Under the pieces are notes generated by a model, which made no database searches, was not told where the DNA came from, and saw nothing but the letters and a program-made list of their open reading frames with translations. A program made the translations under genes and the position numbers. This document shows positions 43,922 through 51,906 of a stretch of DNA of 64,000 nt, piece after piece; the stretch's first letter is position 1, and each line of letters starts with the position of its first letter. The DNA is from Caballeronia sp. SBC1 (GTDB taxonomy: Bacteria; Pseudomonadota; Gammaproteobacteria; Burkholderiales; Burkholderiaceae). The DNA is taken from positions 2,728,001 to 2,792,000 of the forward strand of contig NZ_CP049156.1 in assembly GCF_011493005.1 (NCBI RefSeq), in the 5' to 3' direction.

Positions 43922-44531
43922 GGCATACCTCCGCCACGACACGTTGCTGCGCCCCGTCAAACATCAAACCCGCTCCAACGACGTTAGCAGGACCCACGAC
44001 GCGGCAATAGCGAACCTCGTCGAGCCCGAGCCTGTCTGCCACGGCTTGCCCGAAGTCCGTCGCCCCGTCGTGGGTCGGGAAAGTGCCGTACTCGTTACCC
44101 TTCGCGTCTCGCACCGCCCAGTAGACCGGCCTGTCCGTCATGAAGGCGAAGGTGCTCGGCGGGACAATCATGTCAACCCGGTAAATTGCCGCGATATCAC
44201 ACCAACGCACCTTCAATTGAGACGACGGGTGCCAAGCCGAAAGTGTAACTGTGCGCGCCGAATATCCTTGTACCGTTCGGAGGTGCCATTTGCCATCATC
44301 AAGTTGCGCCAGCACTTCCTCTCCCAACTCATCCGCGATGTCACCGCAATTCTCCAGCAGCGCAAATTCGCCCATCTTGATGCGCGGGTGCATGGAATCG
44401 TCCGGCATCTCAAAGGCCAGGATACGGTTCGGCAACGTAATGAGAGCATCGGCGGCGCGTACGCGGGTCACTTTATGCTCCGCATCCAAAACGGCGGTGG
44501 CTTCCTCAGTACTACTTGAAAGTTGGTTCAC
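43914..44531 (-). CDS. Second S24-fold protein of the control module
   Basis: A GTG start at 44529-44531 (AAGGG upstream) gives 205 residues. The frame is open to 44690, so the start is uncertain. FEMPDDSMHPRIKMGEFALL is the S24 Ser block; DGKWHLRTVQGYSARTVTL occupies the Lys block, again with Arg instead of Lys. The C-terminal 90 residues (from about PPSTFAFMTDRPVYWAV) form an extra domain of unknown type. No HTH is visible. It overlaps the next S24 gene by 8 bp. Confidence 0.65.
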   Translation of the reverse strand: MNQLSSSTEEATAVLDAEHKVTRVRAADALITLPNRILAFEMPDDSMHPRIKMGEFALLENCGDIADELGEEVLAQLDDGKWHLRTVQGYSARTVTLSAWHPSSQLKVRWCDIAAIYRVDMIVPPSTFAFMTDRPVYWAVRDAKGNEYGTFPTHDGATDFGQAVADRLGLDEVRYCRVVGPANVVGAGLMFDGAQQRVVAEVCHE

Positions 44532-44978
44532 GGTTATGCCCTTTATCCGAATGAACCGCCGGCCGCCGAGACGGCGGGGTGGGCGGGCGCAAAGCAGGGT
44601 TAGCAGACCGGTCACGTAAGCACCCGGCAGACCCGAAGGTCTCCCCGCCAAGGCCCGCCCATAGAAGAGGCGCACGAAGGCGACACGCACAAAAAAACCG
44701 CTTAGCGCGGTTAGTGCGCTTACATGATGCGGGCTGCTAAACCCGGTCGCGTCTGTGTTCGCGACAGTTGAAGTTTACGAGCGTTCGATAACACACACAA
44801 GCCTTTTAGCGTTGCTTCACAGTCTTTTCGTGAAAAACGGATGAACGCTCATCAACTATGGTGCAGATTACCGAATCGCTTGAAGGTTTGATTGCGCGAA
44901 TAGGCGGCGGAAAGCGAGTCTGTTCGCGCCTGCCGCCGACCGCGAGCGCAGGACTGCCGCCGCTCTTGGCCGAAACCG
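44532..44978. promoter_or_regulatory. Control region between integrase and S24 genes
   Basis: No gene is supported in these 447 bp. The region must hold the promoter for the minus-strand S24 operon. A terminator hairpin for the integrase transcript lies at 44691-44712. AT-rich stretches near 44770-44850 are the likeliest promoter area. Confidence 0.45.
44691..44712 (-). terminator. Intrinsic terminator downstream of the integrase gene
   Basis: On the minus strand AACCGC-GCTAA-GCGGTT is followed by seven Ts. It would stop the integrase message before the S24 genes. Confidence 0.75.
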
Positions 44979-46355
44979 TTAGGCGGCGGCAACTACTTTT
45001 AAGGTCGGTTTGCTCTGTTCAGCAGGCTTGAAATCTATCCCGGCCTGGCTGAGCATCCAGCCTTCAATCTTGTCGTGCCACATACGCAAAAGGTCCAACG
45101 GGCGGCGACGGTAATGTTTCTCCGCGATTGCGCTCGGCTTGTGCCCTTGAATCTGCGCCACCACGCCTACCGGAACTTCACACCACTCGGACAGAGTCCC
45201 AAAAGACCGGCGCAGCCCGTGGATGCTTAGATGAGGTAGGCCGGCAGCAGTCAACGCCGCGCCGTGTCCGGACCTCGGGTCTGCAATATTTCCATCAGCG
45301 GCAGTTTTACTCGAAAACACCCACGGCGAGGGCTCCCATTTTCTTCCGACCTTCTCAAGCCTTACGAGCCGGCGCACGGTAGGTGGAGTGTCATTGATGC
45401 GCTTAAGCTCCAACAGCAGCGAAGCCAAATAAGGCGTCAAGGGGATGACTCGACCACTGTCTTCTATCTTGTCTGCGATGGACAAGCTGCGCCATTGGAA
45501 GTCGATGTCTGTCCATTTCATTCCGGCCATCTCCTCGCGGCGAGCGCCCGTGATGAGTAGTGCCTGGAGATAAGTCGAAATCACCGGATTCGGAATCTTG
45601 CGCACGGCATCGAACCACGCCGGTAGTTGCTCCCGTTGGAGGCAGTCGCCGTCCTTGGCTTTTATACTAGGAAGCGCGTCTTTGACGTCGCGAGTTTTGT
45701 ACGAATCAGCAGGCACTGTGCCGCGATAAGCGGGCGTGTCAGCCATCCAACGAATGAAGGCGCGCAACAGCCGGTAAGACAGGGCTGCCATTGCCGGATG
45801 CAGTGATGCCTCGCCTTCGAGCCAAGCAGCGACCCTTTCTCCAGTCAGGTCAGAAAGCCTCGCCGGCCTAAGTGACGCCAGCGGACCTGCCGCCGTCACA
45901 CCTGAGCCCCGAATCTTTTTCTTACCGCCTTCGGCAGCGAGATGAACATGGTCGTTATAGTGGCGCTCGCTCCACTTCGACTTACGAGCCTTGAGATAAA
46001 CCTCCCAGGCGTCGGCGAATGTCACAACCTGGCGGCGCGCTTCTGCCGAGCGCGCTTCATGGGCGGCGCGCTCCTGGGCTTTCAGCTCACGGGGGTCCTT
46101 ACCATCGTCAACCAGCGTCTTCAGCCGACTCGCCTCTGTCCGGGCCTTGCCGAGGTCCCAGTTCCGGGGGTCGCCGATGGTGATACGCAAGGTCTTCCCG
46201 TGCAAGCGGCCCTCGAAAACGTAGGCCCGCCCTCCGCCGACTGAAACGCGCAGACCTAGCCCCGGGGTTTTCGCGTCCCAATAAATACTTTGCTGCTTTC
46301 CAGCTTCGCACTGGAACCCGGCAACCCGCTCACCGGTGAAATTTGCTTTCGTCAT
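44979..46355 (-). CDS. int: Tyrosine recombinase (integrase) of the tRNA-Asn element
   Basis: The 458-residue P4-family integrase catalyses site-specific insertion and excision at the tRNA-Asn 3' end. It has an N-terminal DUF4102 arm-binding domain (VGGGRAYVFEGRLHGKTLRI) and a SAM-like core. Catalytic residues are the Arg in TGARREEM (about 273), His379 and Arg382 in HGLRR, His405 in GHK, and Tyr415 in KHYRRRP. The residue set is complete, so it should be active. The gene lies next to the truncated tRNA copy rather than the intact one. Confidence 0.95.
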   Translation of the reverse strand: MTKANFTGERVAGFQCEAGKQQSIYWDAKTPGLGLRVSVGGGRAYVFEGRLHGKTLRITIGDPRNWDLGKARTEASRLKTLVDDGKDPRELKAQERAAHEARSAEARRQVVTFADAWEVYLKARKSKWSERHYNDHVHLAAEGGKKKIRGSGVTAAGPLASLRPARLSDLTGERVAAWLEGEASLHPAMAALSYRLLRAFIRWMADTPAYRGTVPADSYKTRDVKDALPSIKAKDGDCLQREQLPAWFDAVRKIPNPVISTYLQALLITGARREEMAGMKWTDIDFQWRSLSIADKIEDSGRVIPLTPYLASLLLELKRINDTPPTVRRLVRLEKVGRKWEPSPWVFSSKTAADGNIADPRSGHGAALTAAGLPHLSIHGLRRSFGTLSEWCEVPVGVVAQIQGHKPSAIAEKHYRRRPLDLLRMWHDKIEGWMLSQAGIDFKPAEQSKPTLKVVAAA

Positions 46356-46527
46356 CGCCTATCTGCTCCGCCCAAATCAAGTGTAGGCACTGTGTAGGCA
46401 AAACATAGCGCAATAAATCAACATTGGTCAACGCAAAAATCAGATGGAGTGGCTCCGACAGCCTTTATCTACGGCAAATGTGGTGCCTACACGACTACAA
46501 ATCAACTCAGAGGAATACCGACTCATG
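46356..46527. promoter_or_regulatory. Integrase upstream/attachment arm region
   Basis: GTGTAGGCAC at 46381-46390, GTGTAGGCA at 46392-46400 and the inverted GTGCCTACAC at 46483-46492 lie between int and attR. The same decamer occurs near the left end at 27368-27377. They are candidate arm-type integrase sites; the int promoter must lie here too. Confidence 0.6.
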
Positions 46528-46576
46528 CGGACTGTTAATCCGTAGGTCCCTGGTTCGAGCCCAGGTCGAGGAGCCA
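46528..46576 (+). repeat. attR: 3' fragment of tRNA-Asn
   Basis: The 49 bp are identical to 27262-27310, including the CCA end. The D-arm and 5' acceptor strand are missing, so this is not a functional tRNA. It marks the right junction of the element. Confidence 0.95.
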
Positions 46577-46590
46577 AAAAGTTTTCACGC

Positions 46591-46620
46591 AAAAAGCCCA
46601 ATCGAAAGATTGGGCTTTTT
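46591..46620. terminator. Original tRNA-Asn terminator, displaced by the element
   Basis: A perfect 13-bp stem, AAAAAGCCCAATC / GATTGGGCTTTTT, closes a GAAA loop. It lies 15 bp beyond the right tRNA fragment, where the native tRNA terminator would have been before insertion. Confidence 0.85.
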
Positions 46621-46957
46621 GCATTTCGGGGCACCAAATCAAGTTATCAAATCTGCGCTGATGCTCGGCACCCTGCTCACGGTTCTGTGAGATGCGGACG
46701 GCTTGCGCCGAAGGGTCACCCAACTCGGTTTATTGTGTCATCGCCTCCATTCGTGCGAGGCAAATAGTGCAGATCCGACCCTGGCACCTCTCGGTCAGCT
46801 TTTTCACGGACTGCTAATGATATTGCGCGACCGAACCCCATCAGAAATGCACGGTCATCAGCGTGCACAGTTCCGCAAATCCGACATCAACTGCGGCGTC
46901 CGCCAAACCGGCATTAATGGTATATATTTTTGCTATATATCGTTTCTGGAGTCGCAT
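46621..46957. promoter_or_regulatory. Region upstream of vapB with AT-rich inverted repeat
   Basis: About 340 bp hold no supported gene. At 46919-46942 TATATA-TTTTTGC-TATATAT forms an AT-rich imperfect palindrome 16 bp before the vapB start. It is the likely promoter/operator where the VapBC complex autoregulates. Confidence 0.5.
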
Positions 46958-47200
46958 ATGGATACCGCAAAGGTTTTTTGGTCGGGCCGGTCCCAGGCCG
47001 TGCGCTTGCCGAAGGAATTCCGGCTGGATGCCGATGAGGTGCGCGTTCGCCGTCATGGCCGCGCGATCATTCTCGAACCGATCGCTAGCGATTGGGCTTG
47101 GCTCGATTCGGTTGTCGGTCCCATAGATGACGACTTCGCCGAAGCCGCGCAGGAAAAGCTGTCGGAACAAGACCGCCCGGATCTGGACTTTTTTAAGTGA
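46958..47200 (+). CDS. vapB: VapB-type antitoxin (AbrB/SpoVT fold)
   Basis: This 80-residue antitoxin starts at the ATG 46958-46960 (GGAG about 9 nt upstream): MDTAKVFWSGRSQAVRLPKE. This is the swapped-hairpin AbrB DNA-binding domain (SGRSQAVRLPKEFRLDADEV). The acidic C-terminus (EKLSEQDRPDLDFF) wraps the toxin in this family. Its TGA overlaps the vapC GTG (GTGA). An earlier open frame at 46703 lacks family similarity. Confidence 0.92.
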   Translation: MDTAKVFWSGRSQAVRLPKEFRLDADEVRVRRHGRAIILEPIASDWAWLDSVVGPIDDDFAEAAQEKLSEQDRPDLDFFK

Positions 47201-47580
47201 ATTATTTACTCGACACGAATGCAGTTATCGCCTTGATGAAGGGCCACAGCGGTTTTTTGGCGCGGCTCCGTCAGCACCAGCCGCGGGATTTCGCCATGCC
47301 GTCTATCGTCGCTCATGAGCTCTATTTTGGCGCTTACAAGAGCCGACATGCCGCAGGCAATCTCAGGCGCGTTGAAGCGCTGCAATTCGAAATTCTCGAC
47401 TTCGATCCGGAAGACACTCGCCGCGCCGGTGAAGTGCGCGCGCAGCTCGCTTCGGCAGGAACGCCGATTGGGCCCTACGATGTCTTGATTGCGGGACAGG
47501 CTCTAGCGAGATCGCTCACGCTCGTGACTCACAATATGCGCGAGTTTCAACGTGTGTCCGGCCTGAGTGTCGAGGATTAG
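47197..47580 (+). CDS. vapC: VapC PIN-domain toxin ribonuclease
   Basis: This 127-residue PIN-domain endoribonuclease is neutralised by VapB. The acidic site is Asp6 (YLLDTNAV), Glu41 (AHELYFGA) and Asp95 (GPYDVLIAG), with the usual T-x-N segment LVTHNMREF near 112-120. It starts at GTG overlapping the vapB stop, which couples the pair. It resembles the tRNA-fMet-cleaving VapC group in layout, but target specificity is not visible. Confidence 0.93.
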   Translation: MNYLLDTNAVIALMKGHSGFLARLRQHQPRDFAMPSIVAHELYFGAYKSRHAAGNLRRVEALQFEILDFDPEDTRRAGEVRAQLASAGTPIGPYDVLIAGQALARSLTLVTHNMREFQRVSGLSVED

Positions 47581-47916
47581 GAAGGCTGACGCTGTATGCA
47601 TGAGCCCTGCCAAACCATGGCGCATCACAGACCACGAGATTATCCGGAACAAGCCCGGATCCTGCGCCCACTGCACGCCGATACCAGACCGGCATAGCGC
47701 GCAATCCGCTGCGTCATCAAAAAAGGGACGAGAAGGCGAGACCTCGCTTGACGCCCTTCCCCACGCCTCACCTTTCCCACCGCGCCTAACCGACCCGATC
47801 TCCCGCCTCCATCGAATCTTTAAAATTGATAGTCGTCAGACAACGGTATAATCTATCGATCAACCGCATCTCCGAACTACAACATCGCCACCCGGCTGAC
47901 CCAAGGAGCGTTTCTG
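47581..47916 (+). promoter_or_regulatory. Upstream region of the glucarate-locus regulator with operator
   Basis: No gene is supported in these 336 bp. TCGTCAGACAA at 47833-47843 matches the FadR-family operator pattern T-N-G-T-N3-A-C-N-A and immediately precedes TATAAT (47847-47852). Binding there would block the promoter, so autoregulation is likely. Confidence 0.6.
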
Positions 47917-48660
47917 ATGGTCGAATCCCTCACATCCGTCGTGACACCCCGACGCGCCCGTAACCTGGCGGAGAGCGTGTTCGACTACGTGATCGAACAG
48001 ATCGAATCCGCAGCGCTGAAGCCGGGCGACAAATTGCCCACGGAAGCGAAACTCATGCTGACGCTCGGCGTGAGCCGAACCGTTGTGCGCGAAGGTATTT
48101 CTCGCCTGCAGGCCAACGAGGTCATCGAAACACGTCATGGCATTGGCAGTTTCGTACTCGAGCCGCGCCGCGAGAAACTGGGTATCGACATGGTTCCGGC
48201 CACGACGCTGCGCGACGTGTTGTCCGTGCTCGAATTGCGCATCAGCCTGGAAACCGAATGTGCGGGCCTGGCAGCGCAACGCGCACAGCCGGAAGACCTT
48301 GTGCGCATGCGAGCGGCGCTCGACGCGATAGAAGCGACCAGCCGCAACGGCAGCGACAGCGTCGCGGCCGATCTGCAGTTCCATATCGCGCTCGCCCGGG
48401 CGACCGGAAACCGCTATTTCGTCGATATCCTGACCCAGATGGGCGCCGCCTTGATCCCGCGCAACCGCATCGATTCAGCGGGGATCGCGAAAGCCGATCC
48501 GAAAGCGTACGTCTCGCTCGTCAATCTTGAGCACGAGAGCATTCTCGAAGCAATCACGCGACGCGACGCCGAAAGCGCTCGCGCAGCCATGCGCATGCAT
48601 TTGTCGAACAGCCGGGAACGCTTGCGGCGCGCGAATCAGTCAAGCGAAGCAAATGGCTGA
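47917..48660 (+). CDS. FadR-family GntR regulator of glucarate catabolism
   Basis: The 247-residue regulator has an N-terminal winged HTH (ESAALKPGDKLPTEAKLMLT and VSRTVVREGISRLQANEVIE, about 28-75) and a C-terminal FCD effector domain. FHIALARATGNRYFVDIL near 153-170 carries metal-ligand His as in other FCD proteins. It stands before the MFS remnant, gudD and kdgD, and similar operators (47833, 48966) lie upstream of it and of the operon, so it probably represses both in the absence of sugar diacid. Confidence 0.88.
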   Translation: MVESLTSVVTPRRARNLAESVFDYVIEQIESAALKPGDKLPTEAKLMLTLGVSRTVVREGISRLQANEVIETRHGIGSFVLEPRREKLGIDMVPATTLRDVLSVLELRISLETECAGLAAQRAQPEDLVRMRAALDAIEATSRNGSDSVAADLQFHIALARATGNRYFVDILTQMGAALIPRNRIDSAGIAKADPKAYVSLVNLEHESILEAITRRDAESARAAMRMHLSNSRERLRRANQSSEANG

Positions 48661-49080
48661 AAGCGCGCCGCGTAGTAACCGCTTATCTATCTGCGGCCGG
48701 GACGGCGGAGATAGATAAGCGGCGCGAACCACCAAGCCAGTCGCGCCGACACATCGGTCTCGCAGGCGGGCGCCCAAAACCGCATCAACAGGCGCCCGAC
48801 CATCCAGTAGCGAATCCGCGAATATCAACCATCTCGTCTGACGTCCTACTTTAACTCATAACCCCTTCAGCGCAATTAATGGGAATGCCATCCCATTCAT
48901 CCAGAATTGCAGAGCGTTTCCGGGTTAACACCCATTTTGGCAGTCCTCATACAACTCTTAGAATGTCATCAGACAACGTATCACACGTTGGAGACTGCCA
49001 ACCTGCACGCTATTGCTCAGTCGCACGAGCACTTGCGCCGACGGCCCTGACCGACCGGGCCGCCATCCGGAGATGAATTT
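48661..49080. promoter_or_regulatory. Intergenic region with hairpin and glucarate-operon operators
   Basis: A perfect 14-bp inverted repeat, CCGCTTATCTATCT (48679-48692) / AGATAGATAAGCGG (48709-48722), follows the regulator. It has no T-run, so its role as a terminator is unclear. TCGTCTGACGT (48834-48844) and TCATCAGACAA (48966-48976) resemble the operator upstream of the regulator. TAGAAT (48959-48964) just before the last one is a possible -10 box. No gene is supported here. Confidence 0.5.
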
Positions 49081-49463
49081 GTGACACCCGACGCGCTGAC
49101 ATCGGCGGCCTCAAAAGTTAAGCGCCACGTGCTGCCTCTGTTCCTGATCACGTTCATCGCGAACTACATCGACCGGGTGAATATCGGCTTCGCCAACACG
49201 CATAGGGAGACGGACCCGGGGATCGGTGCGGCGGCCTACGGGTTGGGGAGTGGCTTGTTTTTCATCGGCTACGCGCTGTTCGGAGTACCGCCGAATGTGC
49301 TGATGGGCCGGGAATTGCTTCGATCATCGCGGCCGTTGTCGCGTTTTTCGCGAAAGACCGGTTGACCGACGCCGCCCTGAACACACTGCCGACCCGAATC
49401 CAACTCGCGCCGCTTAAGAGCTCGCCACACACCACGCGCATCGCCCCAATCAACTCACACTGA
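49081..49463 (+). pseudogene. MFS transporter remnant (glucarate/galactarate permease type)
   Basis: The GTG-started frame gives about 80 residues typical of GudP/GarP-type MFS permeases: FLITFIANYIDRVNIGFANT then AAAYGLGSGLFFIGYALF and NVLM. It then reads into unrelated sequence and stops at 49365. From about 49319, shifted by two bases, the sequence continues as GIASIIAAVVAFFAKDRLTD, which resembles a segment normally some 140 residues later. The gene has therefore lost most of its middle by an internal deletion with frameshift, and also its C-terminal half. The locus needs another importer. Confidence 0.8.
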
Positions 49464-49471
49464 GCACGTTC

Positions 49472-50830
49472 ATGCCCACGAACTCAACCGTATCAACCGC
49501 CGCGAACGCCACGCCCACCGTCACCGAACTGCGCGTGATTCCAGTTGCCGGCCGCGACAGCATGTTGCTGAACCTGAGCGGCGCACACGGCCCGTTCTTC
49601 ACGCGCAACATCGTGATCCTGCGCGACAGCGCGGGCCACACGGGCGTGGGCGAAGTGCCGGGTGGCGAGAGCATCCGTAAGACGATCGATGACGCGCGTC
49701 CGCTCGTCGTCGGCCAGTCAATCGGCAATCTGCACGCCGTGCTTAACACCACGCGCAAGCAATTCGCGGATCGTGATGCAGGCGGACGCGGTACACAAAC
49801 CTTCGACCTGCGCACGACCATCCATGCCGTGACGGGACTCGAAGCCGCGTTGCTCGACTTGCTCGGCCAGCATCTGGGCGTGCCGGTCGCGGCGCTGCTG
49901 GGCGAAGGCCAGCAGCGCGATGAAGTGGAAATGCTCGGCTACCTGTTTTATATCGGCGATAGAAACAAGACCGATCTACCCTACTCCGCCGGGACCAACG
50001 CGACCGATGACTGGACCCGCGTGCGCAACGAAGAAGCGATGACACCTGAAGCTGTCGTACGACTGGCGGAAGCCGCGCACGCGCACTATGGCTTCAATGA
50101 CTTCAAGCTGAAGGGCGGCGTGCTCTCGGGCGATGCGGAAATCGAAGCGGTCACGGCGATCGCCGAACGTTTCCCCAAAGCCCGCGTGACGCTGGACCCG
50201 AATGGCGCGTGGTCGCTGTCCGAAGCCGTGCGCCTGTGCCGCGACCAGCATCACGTGCTGGCCTACGCAGAAGACCCGTGCGGTGCCGAAAACGGTTATT
50301 CCGGCCGCGAGGTCATGGCGGAATTCCGTCGTGCCACGGGCCTGCCGACGGCCACTAACATGATCGCGACCGACTGGCGCCAGATGGGCCACGCAATCCA
50401 GTTGCAATCGGTGGACATTCCCCTCGCCGATCCCCATTTCTGGACGATGCAAGGCTCGGTGCGCGTGGCGCAAATGTGCAACGAGTGGGGCTTGACGTGG
50501 GGGTCGCACTCGAACAATCACTTCGATATTTCGCTCGCCATGTTCACGCACGTCGCGGCAGCGGCGCCCGGCAAGATTACTGCCATCGATACCCACTGGA
50601 TCTGGCAGGACGGCCAGCGCCTGACGCGCGAGCCGCTGCAGATTGTGGGTGGCAAGGTGAAGGTGCCGGCACGGCCGGGACTGGGCGTGGATATCGACAT
50701 GGACGAACTCGAGAAAGCCCACGCGCTGTATCAGGAACACGGTCTCGGGGCCCGCGATGACGCCATCGCAATGCAGTACCTGATTCCGAACTGGACCTTC
50801 GACAACAAGCGCCCGTGTCTCGTGCGCTGA
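49472..50830 (+). CDS. gudD: Glucarate dehydratase
   Basis: GudD removes water from D-glucarate to give 5-dehydro-4-deoxyglucarate. The 452-residue enolase-superfamily member has the K-x-K pair in [12 protein letters not shown], metal ligands in LDPNGAWSL and YAEDPCGAE, and the His of [12 protein letters not shown] with [11 protein letters not shown], all typical of GudD. The start [20 protein letters not shown] has a low-complexity lead. It is followed 77 bp later by kdgD, which uses its product. Confidence 0.95.
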   Translation: MPTNSTVSTAANATPTVTELRVIPVAGRDSMLLNLSGAHGPFFTRNIVILRDSAGHTGVGEVPGGESIRKTIDDARPLVVGQSIGNLHAVLNTTRKQFADRDAGGRGTQTFDLRTTIHAVTGLEAALLDLLGQHLGVPVAALLGEGQQRDEVEMLGYLFYIGDRNKTDLPYSAGTNATDDWTRVRNEEAMTPEAVVRLAEAAHAHYGFNDFKLKGGVLSGDAEIEAVTAIAERFPKARVTLDPNGAWSLSEAVRLCRDQHHVLAYAEDPCGAENGYSGREVMAEFRRATGLPTATNMIATDWRQMGHAIQLQSVDIPLADPHFWTMQGSVRVAQMCNEWGLTWGSHSNNHFDISLAMFTHVAAAAPGKITAIDTHWIWQDGQRLTREPLQIVGGKVKVPARPGLGVDIDMDELEKAHALYQEHGLGARDDAIAMQYLIPNWTFDNKRPCLVR

Positions 50831-50837
50831 TTTCCTC

Positions 50838-50872
50838 AACGGCTGACTAAACGGCTGACTGAACGGCTGATG
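50838..50872 (+). repeat. 12-bp tandem words between gudD and kdgD
   Basis: AACGGCTGACT occurs at 50838 and 50850, followed by AACGGCTGATG at 50862: three units with a 12-bp period in the 77-bp gap. It may reflect slippage or an mRNA element. Confidence 0.65.
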
Positions 50873-50907
50873 CAGCGACTTACCTCAAAACCAATTCACG
50901 ACCGACC

Positions 50908-51825
50908 ATGACGACACCTCAAGAGCTCAAGCAAATCGTTTCCGAAGGGCTGCTGTCCTTTCCGCTGACCGACTTCGACGAACAAGGCGACTTCCGCGCA
51001 GACACCTACGCCGCGCGCCTGGAATGGCTTGCGCCCTATGGTGCGACAGCGTTGTTCGCGGCCGGCGGCACGGGCGAATTTTTCTCGCTGACGCAGAGCG
51101 AATATTCGAACGTAATTCGCACGGCGACGGAAACCTGCAAGGGCAAGGTGCCGATCCTCGCCGGTGCGGGGGGCGCGACACGGGTTGCGATTGCTTATGC
51201 GCAGGAGGCCGAACGGCTGGGCGCGAACGGCATTTTGCTGATGCCGCATTACCTGACCGAAGCCAGCCAGGAGGGTATTGCCGCGCACGTCGAACAGGTG
51301 TGCAAGGCGGTGAAAAATATTGGCGTAATTGTGTATAACCGCGCCAATTCGAAGCTCAACGCCGACATGCTCGAACGGCTAGCCGATACCTGCCCGAACC
51401 TGATCGGCTTCAAGGACGGCGTGGGCGAGATCGAAAACATGGTGACAATCCGTCGCCGGCTGGGCGACCGGTTTTCGTATCTCGGCGGATTGCCGACGGC
51501 CGAGGTGTACGCAGAAGCGTATAAGGCGCTGGGCGTGCCGGTGTATTCATCGGCGGTATTTAACTTCATTCCGAAGACCGCGATGGAGTTTTATAAAGCG
51601 GTCACCTCGCAGGATCACGCGACGACAGGCCGTCTCCTCGATGAGTTTTTCATGCCCTATCTGGCTATTCGTAACCGGAAAGCGGGTTACGCGGTGAGTA
51701 TTGTGAAGGCCGGCGCGAAGCTGATCGGCCGCAGCGCCGGTCCCGTGCGCGCGCCGTTGACCGATCTGACCGAAGATGAAATGGCACAACTCGATGTGCT
51801 GATCAAGAAGCTCGGCGCTCAGTAA
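50908..51825 (+). CDS. kdgD: 5-dehydro-4-deoxyglucarate dehydratase
   Basis: KdgD converts 5-dehydro-4-deoxyglucarate to 2,5-dioxopentanoate with loss of CO2 and water. The 305-residue DHDPS-family aldolase-fold enzyme has the [10 protein letters not shown] motif near residue 52, the VYNRANSKL segment near 141, and Lys169 (IGFKDGVGE) as the Schiff-base residue. Its position after gudD gives the non-phosphorylated route of glucarate degradation to 2-oxoglutarate. The semialdehyde dehydrogenase expected for the last step is not in this window. Confidence 0.95.
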   Translation: MTTPQELKQIVSEGLLSFPLTDFDEQGDFRADTYAARLEWLAPYGATALFAAGGTGEFFSLTQSEYSNVIRTATETCKGKVPILAGAGGATRVAIAYAQEAERLGANGILLMPHYLTEASQEGIAAHVEQVCKAVKNIGVIVYNRANSKLNADMLERLADTCPNLIGFKDGVGEIENMVTIRRRLGDRFSYLGGLPTAEVYAEAYKALGVPVYSSAVFNFIPKTAMEFYKAVTSQDHATTGRLLDEFFMPYLAIRNRKAGYAVSIVKAGAKLIGRSAGPVRAPLTDLTEDEMAQLDVLIKKLGAQ

Positions 51826-51840
51826 ATCCGGCAGTAGTTA

Positions 51841-51876
51841 AAAAGCCGTTCCAACGTAAGTTGGAACGGCTTTATT
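51841..51876. terminator. Terminator between convergent kdgD and lutC
   Basis: AAAAGCCGTTCCAAC (51841-51855) pairs with GTTGGAACGGCTTTA (51860-51874) around GTAA. It can act for both strands because the stem has A- and T-rich flanks. Confidence 0.88.
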
Positions 51877-51906
51877 GCATCTGCCCCGCGTATAAACCCG
51901 CCCGAC

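Larger units (their letters stand above)
27311..46576. mobile_element. 19.3-kb integrative element in tRNA-Asn (phage-satellite-like)
   Basis: The boundaries are set by the 49-bp tRNA direct repeat. Contents in order are a replacement terminator, accessory genes (27.4-35.0 kb), a minus-strand regulation/replication module (35.2-44.5 kb) and a tyrosine integrase next to the right end. A 10-bp motif GTGTAGGCAC occurs near both ends (27368, 46381, and inverted at 46483), suggesting integrase arm sites. No virion structural operon, portal-terminase pair or conjugation genes are visible. A phage satellite or small integrative element of P4-like architecture fits best. Mobility is inferred, not shown. 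Confidence 0.9.

Noticed and set aside
46528..46576. Second tRNA-Asn gene
   Set aside because: Only the 3' 49 bp are present; the D-arm and 5' acceptor strand are missing, so it is the attR fragment.
49081..49365. Intact small membrane protein at the MFS locus
   Set aside because: The sequence is clearly the N-terminus of a 430-residue permease followed by out-of-frame later sequence, so it is a remnant.
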